Assembly: GCA_964620445.1 (NCBI GenBank) | Contig: CAZUHB010000035.1 | Span: forward strand, 5,061-69,060 | Source: CAZUHB01 sp964620445 | GTDB lineage: Bacteria > Planctomycetota > B15-G4 > CAYZWU01 | Direction: 5' to 3' | DNA: 64,000 nucleotides | Shown: positions 25,436 to 35,530 of the stretch, piece after piece | Layout of the letters: every line of letters starts with the position of its first letter | Numbering within the stretch: position 1 is the stretch's first letter | Program-made: the position numbers and the translations under genes | Notes under the pieces: generated by a model | Database searches by the model: none | Told to the model about the DNA's origin: nothing | What the model saw: the letters and a program-made list of their open reading frames with translations, nothing else

Positions 25436-27678
25436 TCCTCGATCGCCGCGCGGCGGGTGAGGACGTCGCGGATCCGTTCCGGATTGAACTTCAGCTTCCG
25501 CTCGTACGTGTAGAGACCGTTCACCTCCTGCTCGATGTCGTAGAGCTGGGTGTAACAGAATCCGAAGAAGCGTGGATTGTCCATGAGCGCCGCGCAGAGC
25601 GCCTCGAACCGGTCGTAGAATTCCTCCACCGTCCCCGGATCGTTGCCGTAACCCCATCCCGGCTTGCCCGGCCCCCACCGCGTACCGCCGAACTCGCTCA
25701 CCATGAAGGGCTGCCCTCCATAGGGCGCGTCGGCAGCCGAGTTGTTCCAGGGTTCCCCGCCCCGTGCAAAGGACTCGAAGAGCCCGCGAAGCGCGGCCGC
25801 GTCCTGGCTGTAATTGTGGCAATCGTAAATATCGGTCTTCACATGAACGTACCCGCTCGTATCGATCACCGGGCGCACAGGATCGGCCGCCACCGTTGCC
25901 AGGTAGGTATTGAGGATCCCCTGGCTGTACTGGGTCGCCGTGGTCTCGTTGAACGGACACCACCCCACGATCGACGGATGGTTGCGGTCGCGCGCCAGCG
26001 CCTCGAGCCACTCGGTCTGATGGTTGGCCAGGGCGCAGGGATCGGAATGGTCGAGCCCCCAGTTCGGATACTCACCCCAGATCAGGTAGCCGAGCCGGTC
26101 GGCCCAGTAGAGGAATCGCGGCTCGAACAGCTTCATGTGCAACCTGGCGCCGTTGAATCCGAGCGCCATCGCCATCTCGATGTCGGCCACCAGGGCCTCG
26201 TCGGCAGGCGCCGTGTAGATTCCCGTCGGGTAGTACCCCTGGTCGAGCACGAGCCTCTGGAAAACGCTCCGTCCGTTGATCAGCACGCGCACGCCGTCGA
26301 TCTCGATCGAGCGCAGCCCGAAATAGGTCTCCACGCTGTCGATCGTTTCGCCTTTCGACTCGACGCTGATCATGAGATCGTAGAGGCAGGGTTCCCCGGG
26401 ATTCCAGAGCTTCACCTCGGCCAGCGGAATGGCCAGTTTCGTCCCACGCCAGCGCGCGGGCGCCGAGGCTTCGCCCATGGCGGCGCCGCCGAGATAGGCG
26501 GCGCAGCGAACGACAGCGCCCGCGGCCGCACCCTCGAGCTGGACGTTCACCAGCACCTGCTTTTGATCTGGGAGGCCCTCGATGCGGAGCGCTCTCACCC
26601 AGACGGCGGGCACCGGCTCGAGCCAGACGGTCTGCCAGATTCCGGTGGTGCGCGTGTACACGCACCCGTGGCTCTCGAGCTTGCGCGACTGCTTGCCCGT
26701 GACCTGTTGCCCGCCGTCCATCAGGTCCTCGGCGAGAACGGTGATTCCCGCGTAACGATCGACGACAAAAGGGGTGATGTCGATGGAAAACGGGGTGAAT
26801 CCGCCACGATGATGGCCCGCATTCCGGCCGTTGATCCAGACGGTCGCATCGTAATCGACGGCGCCGAAATGGAGCATGATCCTCTGCCCGTCCCAGGACT
26901 CGGGAATCTGCACCCCGCGAAAATACCAGACCCGTCTCAAAAAATCGGTTTCACCGATACCCGAAAGCGAGCTCTCGGGCGCGAAGGGAACGGTGATGCT
27001 CCTGGCGAGCCGCTTGCCTCTGTGCAGCCCGCGCTCGAGTCCGGTGCCGTCGCGATCGATCTCGAATTCCCAGCTGCCGTTGAGATTGAGCCATCCGTTC
27101 CGCTTCAGCTGGGGTCGGGGATACTCCGGTCTCGGGATCACATCGCCGGGCGGGGTCACCCTCGTTTCGCCCGCGTAAGATTCGAGGGAGATGTCGAGAA
27201 ACTGCCCTCCTGTTCTCTGAACGCAGTGAGCGGCCACGATGTTGCGCCCCGGCTCGAGAATGCCGTCGGAGCCGCATTCGAGATACTTCTGCCCGTAGCC
27301 GGTGATGTAACCGGCCGCCGCGACCGCCATTTTGCCATTGACGAAGATCTCCACGTCCTCGTCGTGGCTGAATCTGAGCGCCGCCCACCAGGGTGATTCG
27401 GGCATGACCACGTCGAAGCGGACCCAGATCTCGGGTGTGTTCCAGGGAGTCTTCACACGCCCGCGCTGAAAGGCGGGCAGCTCCTGGCTGCCGAACCCGG
27501 GCGCGCCTTTCTGCCAGCTGCTGTCGTCGTATCCTGCCGCCGTCCAGTCGCCTGAAGGTTTTTCGAAAGTGTACCGCCAGATTCGTGTCGCGCTGTCCTC
27601 ACCGGCGACACCGGGCGGGGACGACTGAAAAAAAGCGCCCACCAAGAAAGCCCAAAATAGGATTCGGGATATCTGCAC
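25432..27678 (-). CDS. secreted glycoside hydrolase family 2 protein
   Basis: The 748-residue protein has a signal peptide (to about residue 26), an N-terminal jelly-roll sandwich (IWVRFDVVMPES, VEIFVNGKMAVAAAGY), a GH2 sugar-binding domain (NGWLNLNGSWEFEID, RRVWYFRGVQIPESWDGQRI, TVWINGRNAGHH), an Ig-like domain, and a TIM barrel. The proton donor is Glu in GWCPFNETT and the nucleophile is Glu in MVSEFGGTRWG. Family members are beta-galactosidases, glucuronidases and mannosidases; specificity cannot be read. The extra N-terminal domain resembles DUF-type carbohydrate-binding modules of planctomycete-like glycosidases. It is divergent from the acyl-CoA synthetase, with about 215 bp between them. 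Confidence 0.88.
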   Translation of the reverse strand: MQISRILFWAFLVGAFFQSSPPGVAGEDSATRIWRYTFEKPSGDWTAAGYDDSSWQKGAPGFGSQELPAFQRGRVKTPWNTPEIWVRFDVVMPESPWWAALRFSHDEDVEIFVNGKMAVAAAGYITGYGQKYLECGSDGILEPGRNIVAAHCVQRTGGQFLDISLESYAGETRVTPPGDVIPRPEYPRPQLKRNGWLNLNGSWEFEIDRDGTGLERGLHRGKRLARSITVPFAPESSLSGIGETDFLRRVWYFRGVQIPESWDGQRIMLHFGAVDYDATVWINGRNAGHHRGGFTPFSIDITPFVVDRYAGITVLAEDLMDGGQQVTGKQSRKLESHGCVYTRTTGIWQTVWLEPVPAVWVRALRIEGLPDQKQVLVNVQLEGAAAGAVVRCAAYLGGAAMGEASAPARWRGTKLAIPLAEVKLWNPGEPCLYDLMISVESKGETIDSVETYFGLRSIEIDGVRVLINGRSVFQRLVLDQGYYPTGIYTAPADEALVADIEMAMALGFNGARLHMKLFEPRFLYWADRLGYLIWGEYPNWGLDHSDPCALANHQTEWLEALARDRNHPSIVGWCPFNETTATQYSQGILNTYLATVAADPVRPVIDTSGYVHVKTDIYDCHNYSQDAAALRGLFESFARGGEPWNNSAADAPYGGQPFMVSEFGGTRWGPGKPGWGYGNDPGTVEEFYDRFEALCAALMDNPRFFGFCYTQLYDIEQEVNGLYTYERKLKFNPERIRDVLTRRAAIED

Positions 27679-27894
27679 CGTGTTTTTCTCCTAACGTTGT
27701 GGAAGAAATCGCTATCGAATCGTGCCAGTATGCGTTTTTCACATGGCAGACTTCAAGACAGGAGATCGACTTGACAGGCGGGGGCGCGTTGCATTCCAGA
27801 TCGCCACTCGCCACAATTGACGGTCCGATCGGGCGCCTCTCCGTGCGGGGCGGGCTTGATCGGCCAGACCGGAAAGGAGAGAGACGAGACCGCC

Positions 27895-29499
27895 ATGAGT
27901 TCCCGAGGCATCGCATACGATCCGAAAATGAACCTCTTTGCCATCCTCGATCACGCGATGGCAAATTATCCTTCCAGACGGGCGATCAACTGCGGCGCGC
28001 AATCGTCCACCTATGCCGAGTTCGCGCGCCGGACCCGCAACCTGGTGAACGTCCTGCAGGAGCTCGGGATCGGCCCGGGAGGAGCCCTCGCCATGCTCCA
28101 CCGGAACTGTCACCTGATGCTGGAGGCCTACTTCGCGGCAGCGGCCGCGGGCGCTTTCTTCGTCCCCCTGAACACGCGCCTCTCGCCGGCCGAGATCGCC
28201 GCCATCGTGAAGGACAGCGCGGCGAGCGTTCTCATCGCGGAGCCGCTATTCGAAGACAAGGCTCGCGCGGCGCTCGACGAGATCGCCCCGGCGGCGCGCC
28301 CCGAGCTGGTCGCCAGCTACGGCCCCGCGGCCGACTCGATCGACAGCCGGATTCGAAACAGATCGTCGCGGCCGTTCGGCGGCGATTTCCCGGCGGGAGG
28401 CGCGGACCCGGCCCAGCTCTACTACACGAGCGGTACCACTGGAGTGTCGAAAGGCGTGATCCTCACTCACGCCAACGTTGCCTCCCACGCCGCCGCGGCG
28501 ATCGAGAACCTCGAGATCACGGAGAAGGACGTCTGGCTCCACGCCGCTCCGCTCTTCCATCTCGCCGACGCCTGGGCCACGTGGGCGATCACCTGGACGG
28601 GCGGCTGCCACGTGATCGTCCCCGAATTCGACGAGGACGAGGTTCTCCACACGATCGCCAACGAGGGGGTGACCATCACCAACCTGATCCCCACCATGCT
28701 CAACCGGCTCGTCCGCCACGGTGCGGCTGACCGGCAAAAGCTGAAGAGCATGCGGCGCATCATGAGCGGCGGCGCCCCGATGGCGCTCGAACTCCTCAAG
28801 AAGATCGAGGAGCTCTTTCCCTGCGAATACGTCCAGACCTACGGTCTCACCGAGACGAGCCCGTTCCTGACCCTCTCGCTCCCCACCGACTCCGTGCGCT
28901 CCCTGCCCGCGGCCGAGCAGCAAAGATACCGGGCCATGACAGGGAGACCGATGGCCGGTGTGGAGGTCAAGGTCGTCGACGCTTCAGGGCGCACCGTGCC
29001 CAACGACGGCAGGACCGTGGGCGAAATCGTGGCGCGCGGCCCCTGGGTGACACCGGGTTACTTCAAGCGTCCCGACGAGACCGAACGCGCGTTCCGCGAC
29101 GGGTGGTTCCACACGGGAGACCTGGCCCACGTGGAAGCCGAGGGTTACCTCTCGATCGTGGACCGCATCAAGGACGTGATCAACACGGGCGGCGAGATCG
29201 TCTATTCCACCGAGGTGGAGAACGCCCTTTTCGCCCACCGTGCCGTGCGCGATGTGGCTGTCTTTGCCGTTCCCGACAGGGAGTGGGGCGAGGCGGTCAT
29301 GGCGTCCGTCGTGCTCGATCCCGCGGCAACGGCGCACCGCGGCGACCTGATCGACTTCTGTCGCGACCGGCTCGCGGCATACAAGGTCCCCTCCCGGATC
29401 GACTTCGTCGACGAACTGCCGAAAACAGGGTCGGGTAAAATCGACAAGAAGGCCTTGAGAGAACCCTGGTGGCGCGGCAGGGAAAAGCGCATCCAGTGA
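27895..29499 (+). CDS. AMP-binding acyl-CoA synthetase
   Basis: The protein (534 residues from ATG 27895) is an ANL-superfamily adenylating enzyme that activates a carboxylic acid with ATP and joins it to CoA. Core motifs are LYYTSGTTGVSKGVILTH (P-loop), YGLTETSPFLTLS, GWFHTGDLAHVEAEGYL, DRIKDVINTGGEIV and the catalytic Lys in PKTGSGKIDKKALRE. The length and overall order fit medium- or long-chain fatty acyl-CoA ligases. The start is uncertain: GGAG lies about 18 bases before ATG 27895, and ATG 27928 would begin at NLFAILDHAM, closer to the family's usual start. It is a single gene. Confidence 0.88.
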   Translation: MSSRGIAYDPKMNLFAILDHAMANYPSRRAINCGAQSSTYAEFARRTRNLVNVLQELGIGPGGALAMLHRNCHLMLEAYFAAAAAGAFFVPLNTRLSPAEIAAIVKDSAASVLIAEPLFEDKARAALDEIAPAARPELVASYGPAADSIDSRIRNRSSRPFGGDFPAGGADPAQLYYTSGTTGVSKGVILTHANVASHAAAAIENLEITEKDVWLHAAPLFHLADAWATWAITWTGGCHVIVPEFDEDEVLHTIANEGVTITNLIPTMLNRLVRHGAADRQKLKSMRRIMSGGAPMALELLKKIEELFPCEYVQTYGLTETSPFLTLSLPTDSVRSLPAAEQQRYRAMTGRPMAGVEVKVVDASGRTVPNDGRTVGEIVARGPWVTPGYFKRPDETERAFRDGWFHTGDLAHVEAEGYLSIVDRIKDVINTGGEIVYSTEVENALFAHRAVRDVAVFAVPDREWGEAVMASVVLDPAATAHRGDLIDFCRDRLAAYKVPSRIDFVDELPKTGSGKIDKKALREPWWRGREKRIQ

Positions 29500-29543
29500 C
29501 CGAGATCACAAAGTGAACGAAATCACGGAGTGATCGGATTCGA

Positions 29544-32477
29544 TCAACGATCGGATTCGATGTCGCCCTTCTCTTTCTCGAGGCCGAGTTCGACGCGCGC
29601 CCTGTGCCGCACCATGTCGACGAGACCCCCTTCTTCGACGAGCCGCTGCGACCGGGAATAGATCTCCTCGGCCCTGTCGAGATACTCCCTCCCCTTGAGC
29701 CGGTCGCTCTCGTCCCCCCCCTCTGTCTCCGCCAGTCTGCAGTGGGCCATCGCGAGAAGGTACAGGTCGCGAACCTCCTCGGGCCAGTGAAACTTCTGCA
29801 CGTCGTCCGGCCAGAATTTCGCACGAGTGGCGATCGCCTGCTCGAGGCTGTCGATCGCGTTTCGGCAATCCCCCTTGAGAAGAGCCGCGGCTCCGATGGA
29901 GCTGAAGATGACCGGAGAGTTCCCGTCGTTGTTCTCGAAACCGGCCGATTCTGCCAGCCCCTTGACGATCCTGCGCACCCCTTTTTGATAGTCCGGTCCC
30001 TCGATGATCTCGGGCGGGAAAGCGGCGATCATGATGCAGGCCAGACTCTGGTTGCGGGGAGATTGGGACGCCGACTCGACGAGCCGCCAGATATTGTTGA
30101 GCGCCGAGGAATACTTCTTCTGCGCCGTATGGGCCAGGGCGCACACGAGAAAGGCGGACGCATAGTATGTCGGTCTTCTCACCTGTTCTTCTCTGTTGCG
30201 CCGCCGGTCCTTCGCGCGATTGGCCTCGCCGATCGCTTGACCCGGTTTCCGGTCTTCGATCAGGAGCAAGGCCTTGGCCACGTGCAGCGGTGGATCGGCC
30301 GGCATCAGCGCCAGACCCTCGTCGATCCATTCGAACGCCTCGACGAGGTCTCCCTGCCTGGCGTACACCATTCCGATCCCCTTCTTGATGTTGTGCGCGT
30401 TGGGATCGCCCTCGGCCCTCAGCTCTCCGGCCGTCGACGCGTCTTCGAAGAACTCCATCGCCTCCGGTGTGCGGCCCGTCAGAAGCGCGACCTGTCCCAG
30501 CGTGGTGTAGATCATCGGGTAGGGCTGGTTGCCCGTGAGCCGCTGCGCGTCGAGGAGCAGCTTCCGGCTCCTGCCGAGAAGCTGAAAGGTGTCGTAGTGT
30601 CGCGCGTAAAAGAAGTAGACCCGTGCGAGAAATGTGAGCGCAACAACGCTGTCCGGCCGTTCCTCGAGGACCCTCTCCAAATGGCGGATCGCCTTTTCGA
30701 ACGATGTCCTCTCCCCCCCCAGGTGAAGCCGCCTGAAAAGCGTCAGGCCGAGACAGAGGTCGGCCAGATAGTGCTTCTCGTTAATCTTGAGCGGTTTTCG
30801 AAACCACGGCTCAGCCTCCTCGTCGCCGGGCGTGTTCCTCTGATATCGCCAGAATAGCGTCTTCGGCGACAGGGGGTCGAAGGTTCCCGCTTGCGACAGA
30901 TTCTCCTCGGCCCGCGCAACGAGCGATTCCTTCTCACCCGACACCGGATCGATCGACTCGGCTCTCCGCAGCTGGGCAACCGCGAGCAGGTAGCGGGCCT
31001 CGCGCTCCAAGGCGCCGTGCCCGCTCCCGCGGCTCTTGGACAGACAGGCATCGAGCGAATCGATCGCATTCTCGTACTGCTGCGATTCGATGTGGCAGAT
31101 GGCCAGTGCCATATCGCCGCTCGGGTCTCGCAGATCGGCCTCGAGGCACCAGCGGCACATCGTCTCGAATCGAAAATCCAATCCCATCGCCTCGCCGGCG
31201 AGGTTGTAGCGCGATTCGGCAAGCGCGTATTCACGCTCCCGCTGGCCGGAAACGACAAAAGCCAGGATCGCCATCGACAAGGCCGCCACGAGGAGCGCGC
31301 CGAGAGTGACCGATGCGAGCTTGTGTCTCCTGAGCACCGAAAAGCTCTTGCGCCAGAGCCCTGCCGGTTTCGTGAGGATCGACTCGCCCGCGAGAAAACG
31401 GCGGAGTTCGCCCGCCAACTCGGCCATCGTCTGGTACCGGTGGTCCGGATCCTTCTCCATCGCTTTCCGGCAGATCAGCGAGAGAGCGCGCGGAAGGCGG
31501 GCATCGACCTTTTGCAGATCCTTGGCCTCGTGGAGCTGAATCTTTCGCAAGATCTGGTGCGATGTTTCCGCCTCGAAGGGACGCTCGAGGGTCAGCGCCT
31601 CGTAGAGGGTCACGCCGAGAGAAAATATATCCGTCCTGTGGTCGATGCCTTTCCGGCCGGGTACGACCTGCTCGGGAGACATGTAATAAGGCGTCCCGGC
31701 GAAATCTCCCGAGCGGGAGAGGGCCAGGGCGTCCCCCATCTTGGCCAGGCCGAAATCGCTGATCTTGGGCTGGCCGTCCCTGTCGATCAGAATATTGGAA
31801 GGCTTCACGTCGCGGTGGATCACATTCGAGTCATGGGCGTGCTGCAGCGCCGCGGCGGCGCTGGCGATGAGCTCGGCCGTTTTGCGAAAGTACCCCCGAG
31901 GGAGGTCGCCCTCGGCGCGGAGTTCGTCGATATGATCGGCCAGGGATCGCTCTCCCTCGACCAGCTCGGCGGCGATGTAGTAGAAGCCGTCCTGCTCGCC
32001 CACGTCGAAAATGGAAATGACGCCGGGGTGATTCTGCCGTCCCGCCGCCTCCGCCTCCCTCTTGAACTTGAGGATCGCTTTTTCCGACAGGGCCAGCTGG
32101 GGCGCCAGAACCTTGAGTGCCACGCGACGGTTGAGACGGATCTGCTCCGCCTCGTACACATTCGCCATCCCGCCCGAACCGATGTGGCGTATGATCCTGA
32201 AATCGCCGAGCACGCGCGGACAGCCGAAAAGACTGGAGTCGCCGACATCCCCCTCGTCTGACCGCTCCCGCTGGTGTTTCAGATTTCCCAGCCACTCGAA
32301 AACCATTCCGATCTCATCGGTCAGATCGGGATGTTGGCGCAGGAACTCCTTCTCGTCCAGATCCTCTCCCGCCTCGAGGCGCTCCTGGAATTCCTCGAGC
32401 GCTCTCTCCGTTGCCTCGAAAGAGCGATTCGTCTCTTCCGGCCCGTTAATGTTTTCCTTGGACGGTTCGGTTGCCAT
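29544..32477 (-). CDS. Ser/Thr protein kinase with transmembrane helix and TPR-like sensor
   Basis: The 977-residue protein has an acidic N-terminal segment ending LRQHPDLTDEIGMVF, a pattern familiar from planctomycete kinases. A Hanks-type kinase domain covers ~91-365: glycine loop IGSGGMANVYEAE, Lys122 in VALKVL, HRDVKPSNIL (221-230), DFG (241-243), GTPYYMSPEQ. A membrane helix lies at ~388-410. The extracytoplasmic part is TPR-like throughout (KAIRHLERVLEERPDSVVAL, MEFFEDASTAGEL). All catalytic residues are present, so it should be active. It is last in an operon after the sulfatase-like and HExxH genes (21 bp spacing). FHA proteins at 8-13 kb are possible readers of its phosphorylation. 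Confidence 0.92.
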   Translation of the reverse strand: MATEPSKENINGPEETNRSFEATERALEEFQERLEAGEDLDEKEFLRQHPDLTDEIGMVFEWLGNLKHQRERSDEGDVGDSSLFGCPRVLGDFRIIRHIGSGGMANVYEAEQIRLNRRVALKVLAPQLALSEKAILKFKREAEAAGRQNHPGVISIFDVGEQDGFYYIAAELVEGERSLADHIDELRAEGDLPRGYFRKTAELIASAAAALQHAHDSNVIHRDVKPSNILIDRDGQPKISDFGLAKMGDALALSRSGDFAGTPYYMSPEQVVPGRKGIDHRTDIFSLGVTLYEALTLERPFEAETSHQILRKIQLHEAKDLQKVDARLPRALSLICRKAMEKDPDHRYQTMAELAGELRRFLAGESILTKPAGLWRKSFSVLRRHKLASVTLGALLVAALSMAILAFVVSGQREREYALAESRYNLAGEAMGLDFRFETMCRWCLEADLRDPSGDMALAICHIESQQYENAIDSLDACLSKSRGSGHGALEREARYLLAVAQLRRAESIDPVSGEKESLVARAEENLSQAGTFDPLSPKTLFWRYQRNTPGDEEAEPWFRKPLKINEKHYLADLCLGLTLFRRLHLGGERTSFEKAIRHLERVLEERPDSVVALTFLARVYFFYARHYDTFQLLGRSRKLLLDAQRLTGNQPYPMIYTTLGQVALLTGRTPEAMEFFEDASTAGELRAEGDPNAHNIKKGIGMVYARQGDLVEAFEWIDEGLALMPADPPLHVAKALLLIEDRKPGQAIGEANRAKDRRRNREEQVRRPTYYASAFLVCALAHTAQKKYSSALNNIWRLVESASQSPRNQSLACIMIAAFPPEIIEGPDYQKGVRRIVKGLAESAGFENNDGNSPVIFSSIGAAALLKGDCRNAIDSLEQAIATRAKFWPDDVQKFHWPEEVRDLYLLAMAHCRLAETEGGDESDRLKGREYLDRAEEIYSRSQRLVEEGGLVDMVRHRARVELGLEKEKGDIESDR

Positions 32478-32498
32478 CAGCCTCCTCTACCCCGAGAA

Positions 32499-33959
32499 TC
32501 ATAGCTTTTTCACGAACTCGGCAAAAGCCTTCTCCACGCCCTTCAAGTTCTTCCCGAGCGCGATCCGGAAGCGGGACCGGGCGTCGGCGCAATCGAGCCG
32601 GTTATGCCGGCAGAGGTCTTCCCAATCGGCCAGCTTCCTCGCCGTGGACCGGCCGGCGCCGGTGCGCAAGAACCTCAGAAACGCCCATGACTGCGTGTAG
32701 AACCGTTCGGTCATCGCCCGATCGCCCGAATGGAGCGCGCTCGCATCGAGGGCGAGGAACTCCTCCAGTCCGATCAGGTTGCCCGGTACTTGAAGCGAGG
32801 CGATCCTGCGCCGCTCGACGAGCCCCTTGATCCGGAGCCGCTTCGCGCGCCGATCCCATTCGTACGTGCCCGCTCCGCCGTAGGTTTCGGCCAGGCCCTC
32901 GGCATACCAGCTCGGCATGGGCGTGGCCGTGATCGCGAACTGAAAGAGATGCACCAGCTCGTGCAGCATGATGCTCTGAACCTGAAAGGGCGTGAGGTCC
33001 CGGCCATCCACGTCGGGCACGCGCACAACCGACACGAAGTCCTCCAGATTCGTGAAGCCGTTCGAGGCGGTGTATTCGCCATGTCCCGATCGGGTGCAAT
33101 ACTCGGCGTACGAATCTGCCGCGTGAAGTACACAGACGTTGAGAGTCCGATCGGGTGCCCTGCCGAGGTCTTTCTTCAGGTAGGGAAGGAGCGCCTCGCC
33201 CACCTCGTGCAGACGGACCGCCTCGTCCAGGCTCCCCTCGCTGAACAGGGCGAGGCCATCGGACCGCGCCATGTAGAGCGCGTTCACCGACGGGATACGG
33301 CGTAAGAGCGCGTTGCGGACCGCGAGGCGGTTGTTGATCGTAATCGCGCCTCCCGACTCGAGAACGGTCTTCGAGACCGGTGCCGGGACGATTCCGACGT
33401 CGAGCACGATGCGGCCCTCGTCATCGACCTCCGCGATGTCCCGCGTCGTTTCGATCAAGGACGCGTAACCCGACATGGCCACATCTTCGAGGCTCTTCCC
33501 AGCGGTCCACGCGAAGTCGGCGAGTTTCTTCCTGTCCCGGCGGTCCTCGAGCTCGGCTCTGGCCACCTTGAGGCGGTAGAGCTTCAGTTCTTTACCCGAG
33601 GGCGCGTGGAACTTCTTCCTGATCTGGTCCGGGGCGAGGCGTTCGAGCGCACCGAGTGCGGCGATCGCTTTTTCATGGGCCTTCCCGCTGCCGCGGCTTA
33701 TGGCGATCGAGTACCGCTCCCGGGCCTGTTCGAGCAGACCCTTCTTTTCGCACCAGCCGCCGATCTCGAGATGGCGTTCTCCCACGTCTTCGTCGAGCGA
33801 CGCTTTCTGATCGAAGTAATCGCGGACCGCTGAATCCTGGCCGGCCCCGAAAGCCGGCAGCGGTAAAGCGCAAAGAGCGGCAAGAATCACGCAGCCCGGC
33901 AGGAACGCTCGGGCGATCACCCGAACGGAGCTCCACGAAAAGAGATTCAACAGATTCAT
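32499..33959 (-). CDS. secreted gluzincin-like metallopeptidase with TPR-like N-terminus
   Basis: The 486-residue protein has a signal peptide ending near PAFGAGQ. An N-terminal helical hairpin ERHLEIGGWCEKKGLLEQAR resembles the C-terminal segment of the lipoprotein at 2355-3953. Residues ~300-450 contain SIMLHELVHLFQF, an HExxH zinc motif, followed by WYAEGLAETYGG, where the downstream Glu would be the third zinc ligand of a gluzincin peptidase (DUF1570/peptidase MA-like). It probably cleaves proteins outside the cytoplasm, substrate unknown. Its start overlaps the sulfatase-like gene by four bases (ATGA), and the kinase gene follows 21 bp later. Confidence 0.75.
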   Translation of the reverse strand: MNLLNLFSWSSVRVIARAFLPGCVILAALCALPLPAFGAGQDSAVRDYFDQKASLDEDVGERHLEIGGWCEKKGLLEQARERYSIAISRGSGKAHEKAIAALGALERLAPDQIRKKFHAPSGKELKLYRLKVARAELEDRRDRKKLADFAWTAGKSLEDVAMSGYASLIETTRDIAEVDDEGRIVLDVGIVPAPVSKTVLESGGAITINNRLAVRNALLRRIPSVNALYMARSDGLALFSEGSLDEAVRLHEVGEALLPYLKKDLGRAPDRTLNVCVLHAADSYAEYCTRSGHGEYTASNGFTNLEDFVSVVRVPDVDGRDLTPFQVQSIMLHELVHLFQFAITATPMPSWYAEGLAETYGGAGTYEWDRRAKRLRIKGLVERRRIASLQVPGNLIGLEEFLALDASALHSGDRAMTERFYTQSWAFLRFLRTGAGRSTARKLADWEDLCRHNRLDCADARSRFRIALGKNLKGVEKAFAEFVKKL

Positions 33960-35419
33960 TTTCCGTATCCCATGGCGCGGAGGACCTCTTCGAGTTCCGC
34001 GCGCGATTCTTCGTCAAGGCGCCCGCCCGATCTCGACCGGTTGCCCGATCGGTGATCGGCGAGGAACGACGCCATGATAGGGGCCAGTGGTTTTGCGGCC
34101 GCGGGCGGATCGCCGCGAAGATCGGTCTGCTCCCCGGGATCGACGGACAGATCGTAGAGCTCCCACTCGGCGCCCGGGATCCAGATCAACTTGAAACCCT
34201 TGAATCGGACCATTTTCCATTTCTCTCCCCTCCGCGGGCGGGGGAGCTCGCTTCGGGCACGGTCGGCAACACCGAGTGCCTCCGCCGGCCACGCCTCCGA
34301 TTCGGCATAGGCGGGCAGTTCGTCGAGTGCGCCCCGCCCCTCGGTCCAGAGAGGACTCACATCACGCCCCTCGGCGTCCGCCAGGAGACCCGAGCCGCCC
34401 CGCGCCCGATCGAAACCGAGCAGGGAGAGCAAGGTGGGAGCGAAATCGAGAAGCCGCACCTGCTGGCTGACCCGCGCCGCCGCGGTGCCGCCAGCGGGCC
34501 GGATGATCTGCACCACCCGCTGCACCTCGTCGTAGAGCGTGAAGGAATGGGCAAAGGTGAGGCCGTGCTCGCCGAGCGCTTCGCCATGATCGGAGAGAAC
34601 GGCCACAACCGTGTTCCCGTCGAGGCCTTTCTCCTTCAGCGCCGCCATGAGGCGGCCGATCTGAGCGTCGGCGTAAGCCACCTCGTTGTCGTAGGCGCAG
34701 AGACCCGCCGCCCTGCCGTCCGCGTCGAGAGGCGGCGCGAAATTGATGGTTTCCCGAGCCAGGCTCTTGTCGTTGAACCGGTCGAGAAGATGCTGGAACT
34801 GGCCGCCGTCGTCATGGGCGAAGGGGCGTTCGAACGCCGCCGGGGGATCGTAGGGCCAGTGGGGATCGATGTAATGAACCCACATAAAGAAAGGTGTCTC
34901 TCCTTCCGCGTTCCGTTCGATGAGACCGAGGGCGATGTCGGTCGTGGGGCCCGCGTCACGGCGGCGGCGGCCCACATCGTACACGTCGAATCCCGCCTCG
35001 AACCCCGCCTTGAACCGTTTCTGAAAGAGCGAGTTGGAGACGACGGCCTGCGTCGCATAACCCTGTGCCGCGAGAAACTCGGGCAAGGTCTCGAGCTCCG
35101 GACGCAGGAAGTCGAAATCGCCGTCCGTGCCCGGGTGGCGCCGCACGCCGTGGCTCATCGGGTTGAGCGCCGTGAACAGGGTGGCCATCGACGGCAAGGT
35201 GTAAGCCGCCTGGGCAATCGCGTTCTCGAAGAGAATCCCCTCGGCGGCGATGGCATCGATGTTGGGCGTCGTCGGCTTTCCGTACCCGTAGCATCCCACC
35301 CGATCGGCGCGCAACGTGTCCACCACGATGAGGACGCAGTTGGGCCTCTCGGCGACCTCCGACGTGCACGCCGCAAGAAACGACAGGAGAACAAGAAACG
35401 GTGCGAATCTGATCATCAC
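33956..35419 (-). CDS. sulfatase-like alkaline phosphatase superfamily lipoprotein
   Basis: The 487-residue protein has a lipobox FLAAC (Cys18). The sulfatase fold is clear: VLIVVDTLRADRVGCYGYGK (metal Asp residues), YTLPSMATLFTALNPMSHGV, FFMWVHYIDPHWPYDPP and VVAVLSDHGEALGEHG. The active-site motif is TLPSM where classic sulfatases have CxPSR or SxPSR, so the formylglycine-forming Cys/Ser is replaced by Thr and the Arg by Met. It is therefore probably not an FGly sulfatase; Thr-nucleophile phosphotransfer or phosphodiesterase activity is more likely. It leads an operon with the HExxH protein and the kinase. Confidence 0.82.
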   Translation of the reverse strand: MMIRFAPFLVLLSFLAACTSEVAERPNCVLIVVDTLRADRVGCYGYGKPTTPNIDAIAAEGILFENAIAQAAYTLPSMATLFTALNPMSHGVRRHPGTDGDFDFLRPELETLPEFLAAQGYATQAVVSNSLFQKRFKAGFEAGFDVYDVGRRRRDAGPTTDIALGLIERNAEGETPFFMWVHYIDPHWPYDPPAAFERPFAHDDGGQFQHLLDRFNDKSLARETINFAPPLDADGRAAGLCAYDNEVAYADAQIGRLMAALKEKGLDGNTVVAVLSDHGEALGEHGLTFAHSFTLYDEVQRVVQIIRPAGGTAAARVSQQVRLLDFAPTLLSLLGFDRARGGSGLLADAEGRDVSPLWTEGRGALDELPAYAESEAWPAEALGVADRARSELPRPRRGEKWKMVRFKGFKLIWIPGAEWELYDLSVDPGEQTDLRGDPPAAAKPLAPIMASFLADHRSGNRSRSGGRLDEESRAELEEVLRAMGYGK

Positions 35420-35530
35420 GATCTTTCACCGGGCACGGGACGAGTTCCGGCCGCCGCGGAAGGCGAAAATGGAACTCCCCTTTTTCGAGAGCACGAACAT
35501 GAAATAAAGAAAACATTTCAAGCGCAATTT

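Noticed and set aside
25186..27396. Long open frame antisense to the GH2 gene
   Set aside because: High-GC shadow: the minus strand encodes a complete GH2 enzyme with catalytic motifs, and the antisense product has no recognisable domain.
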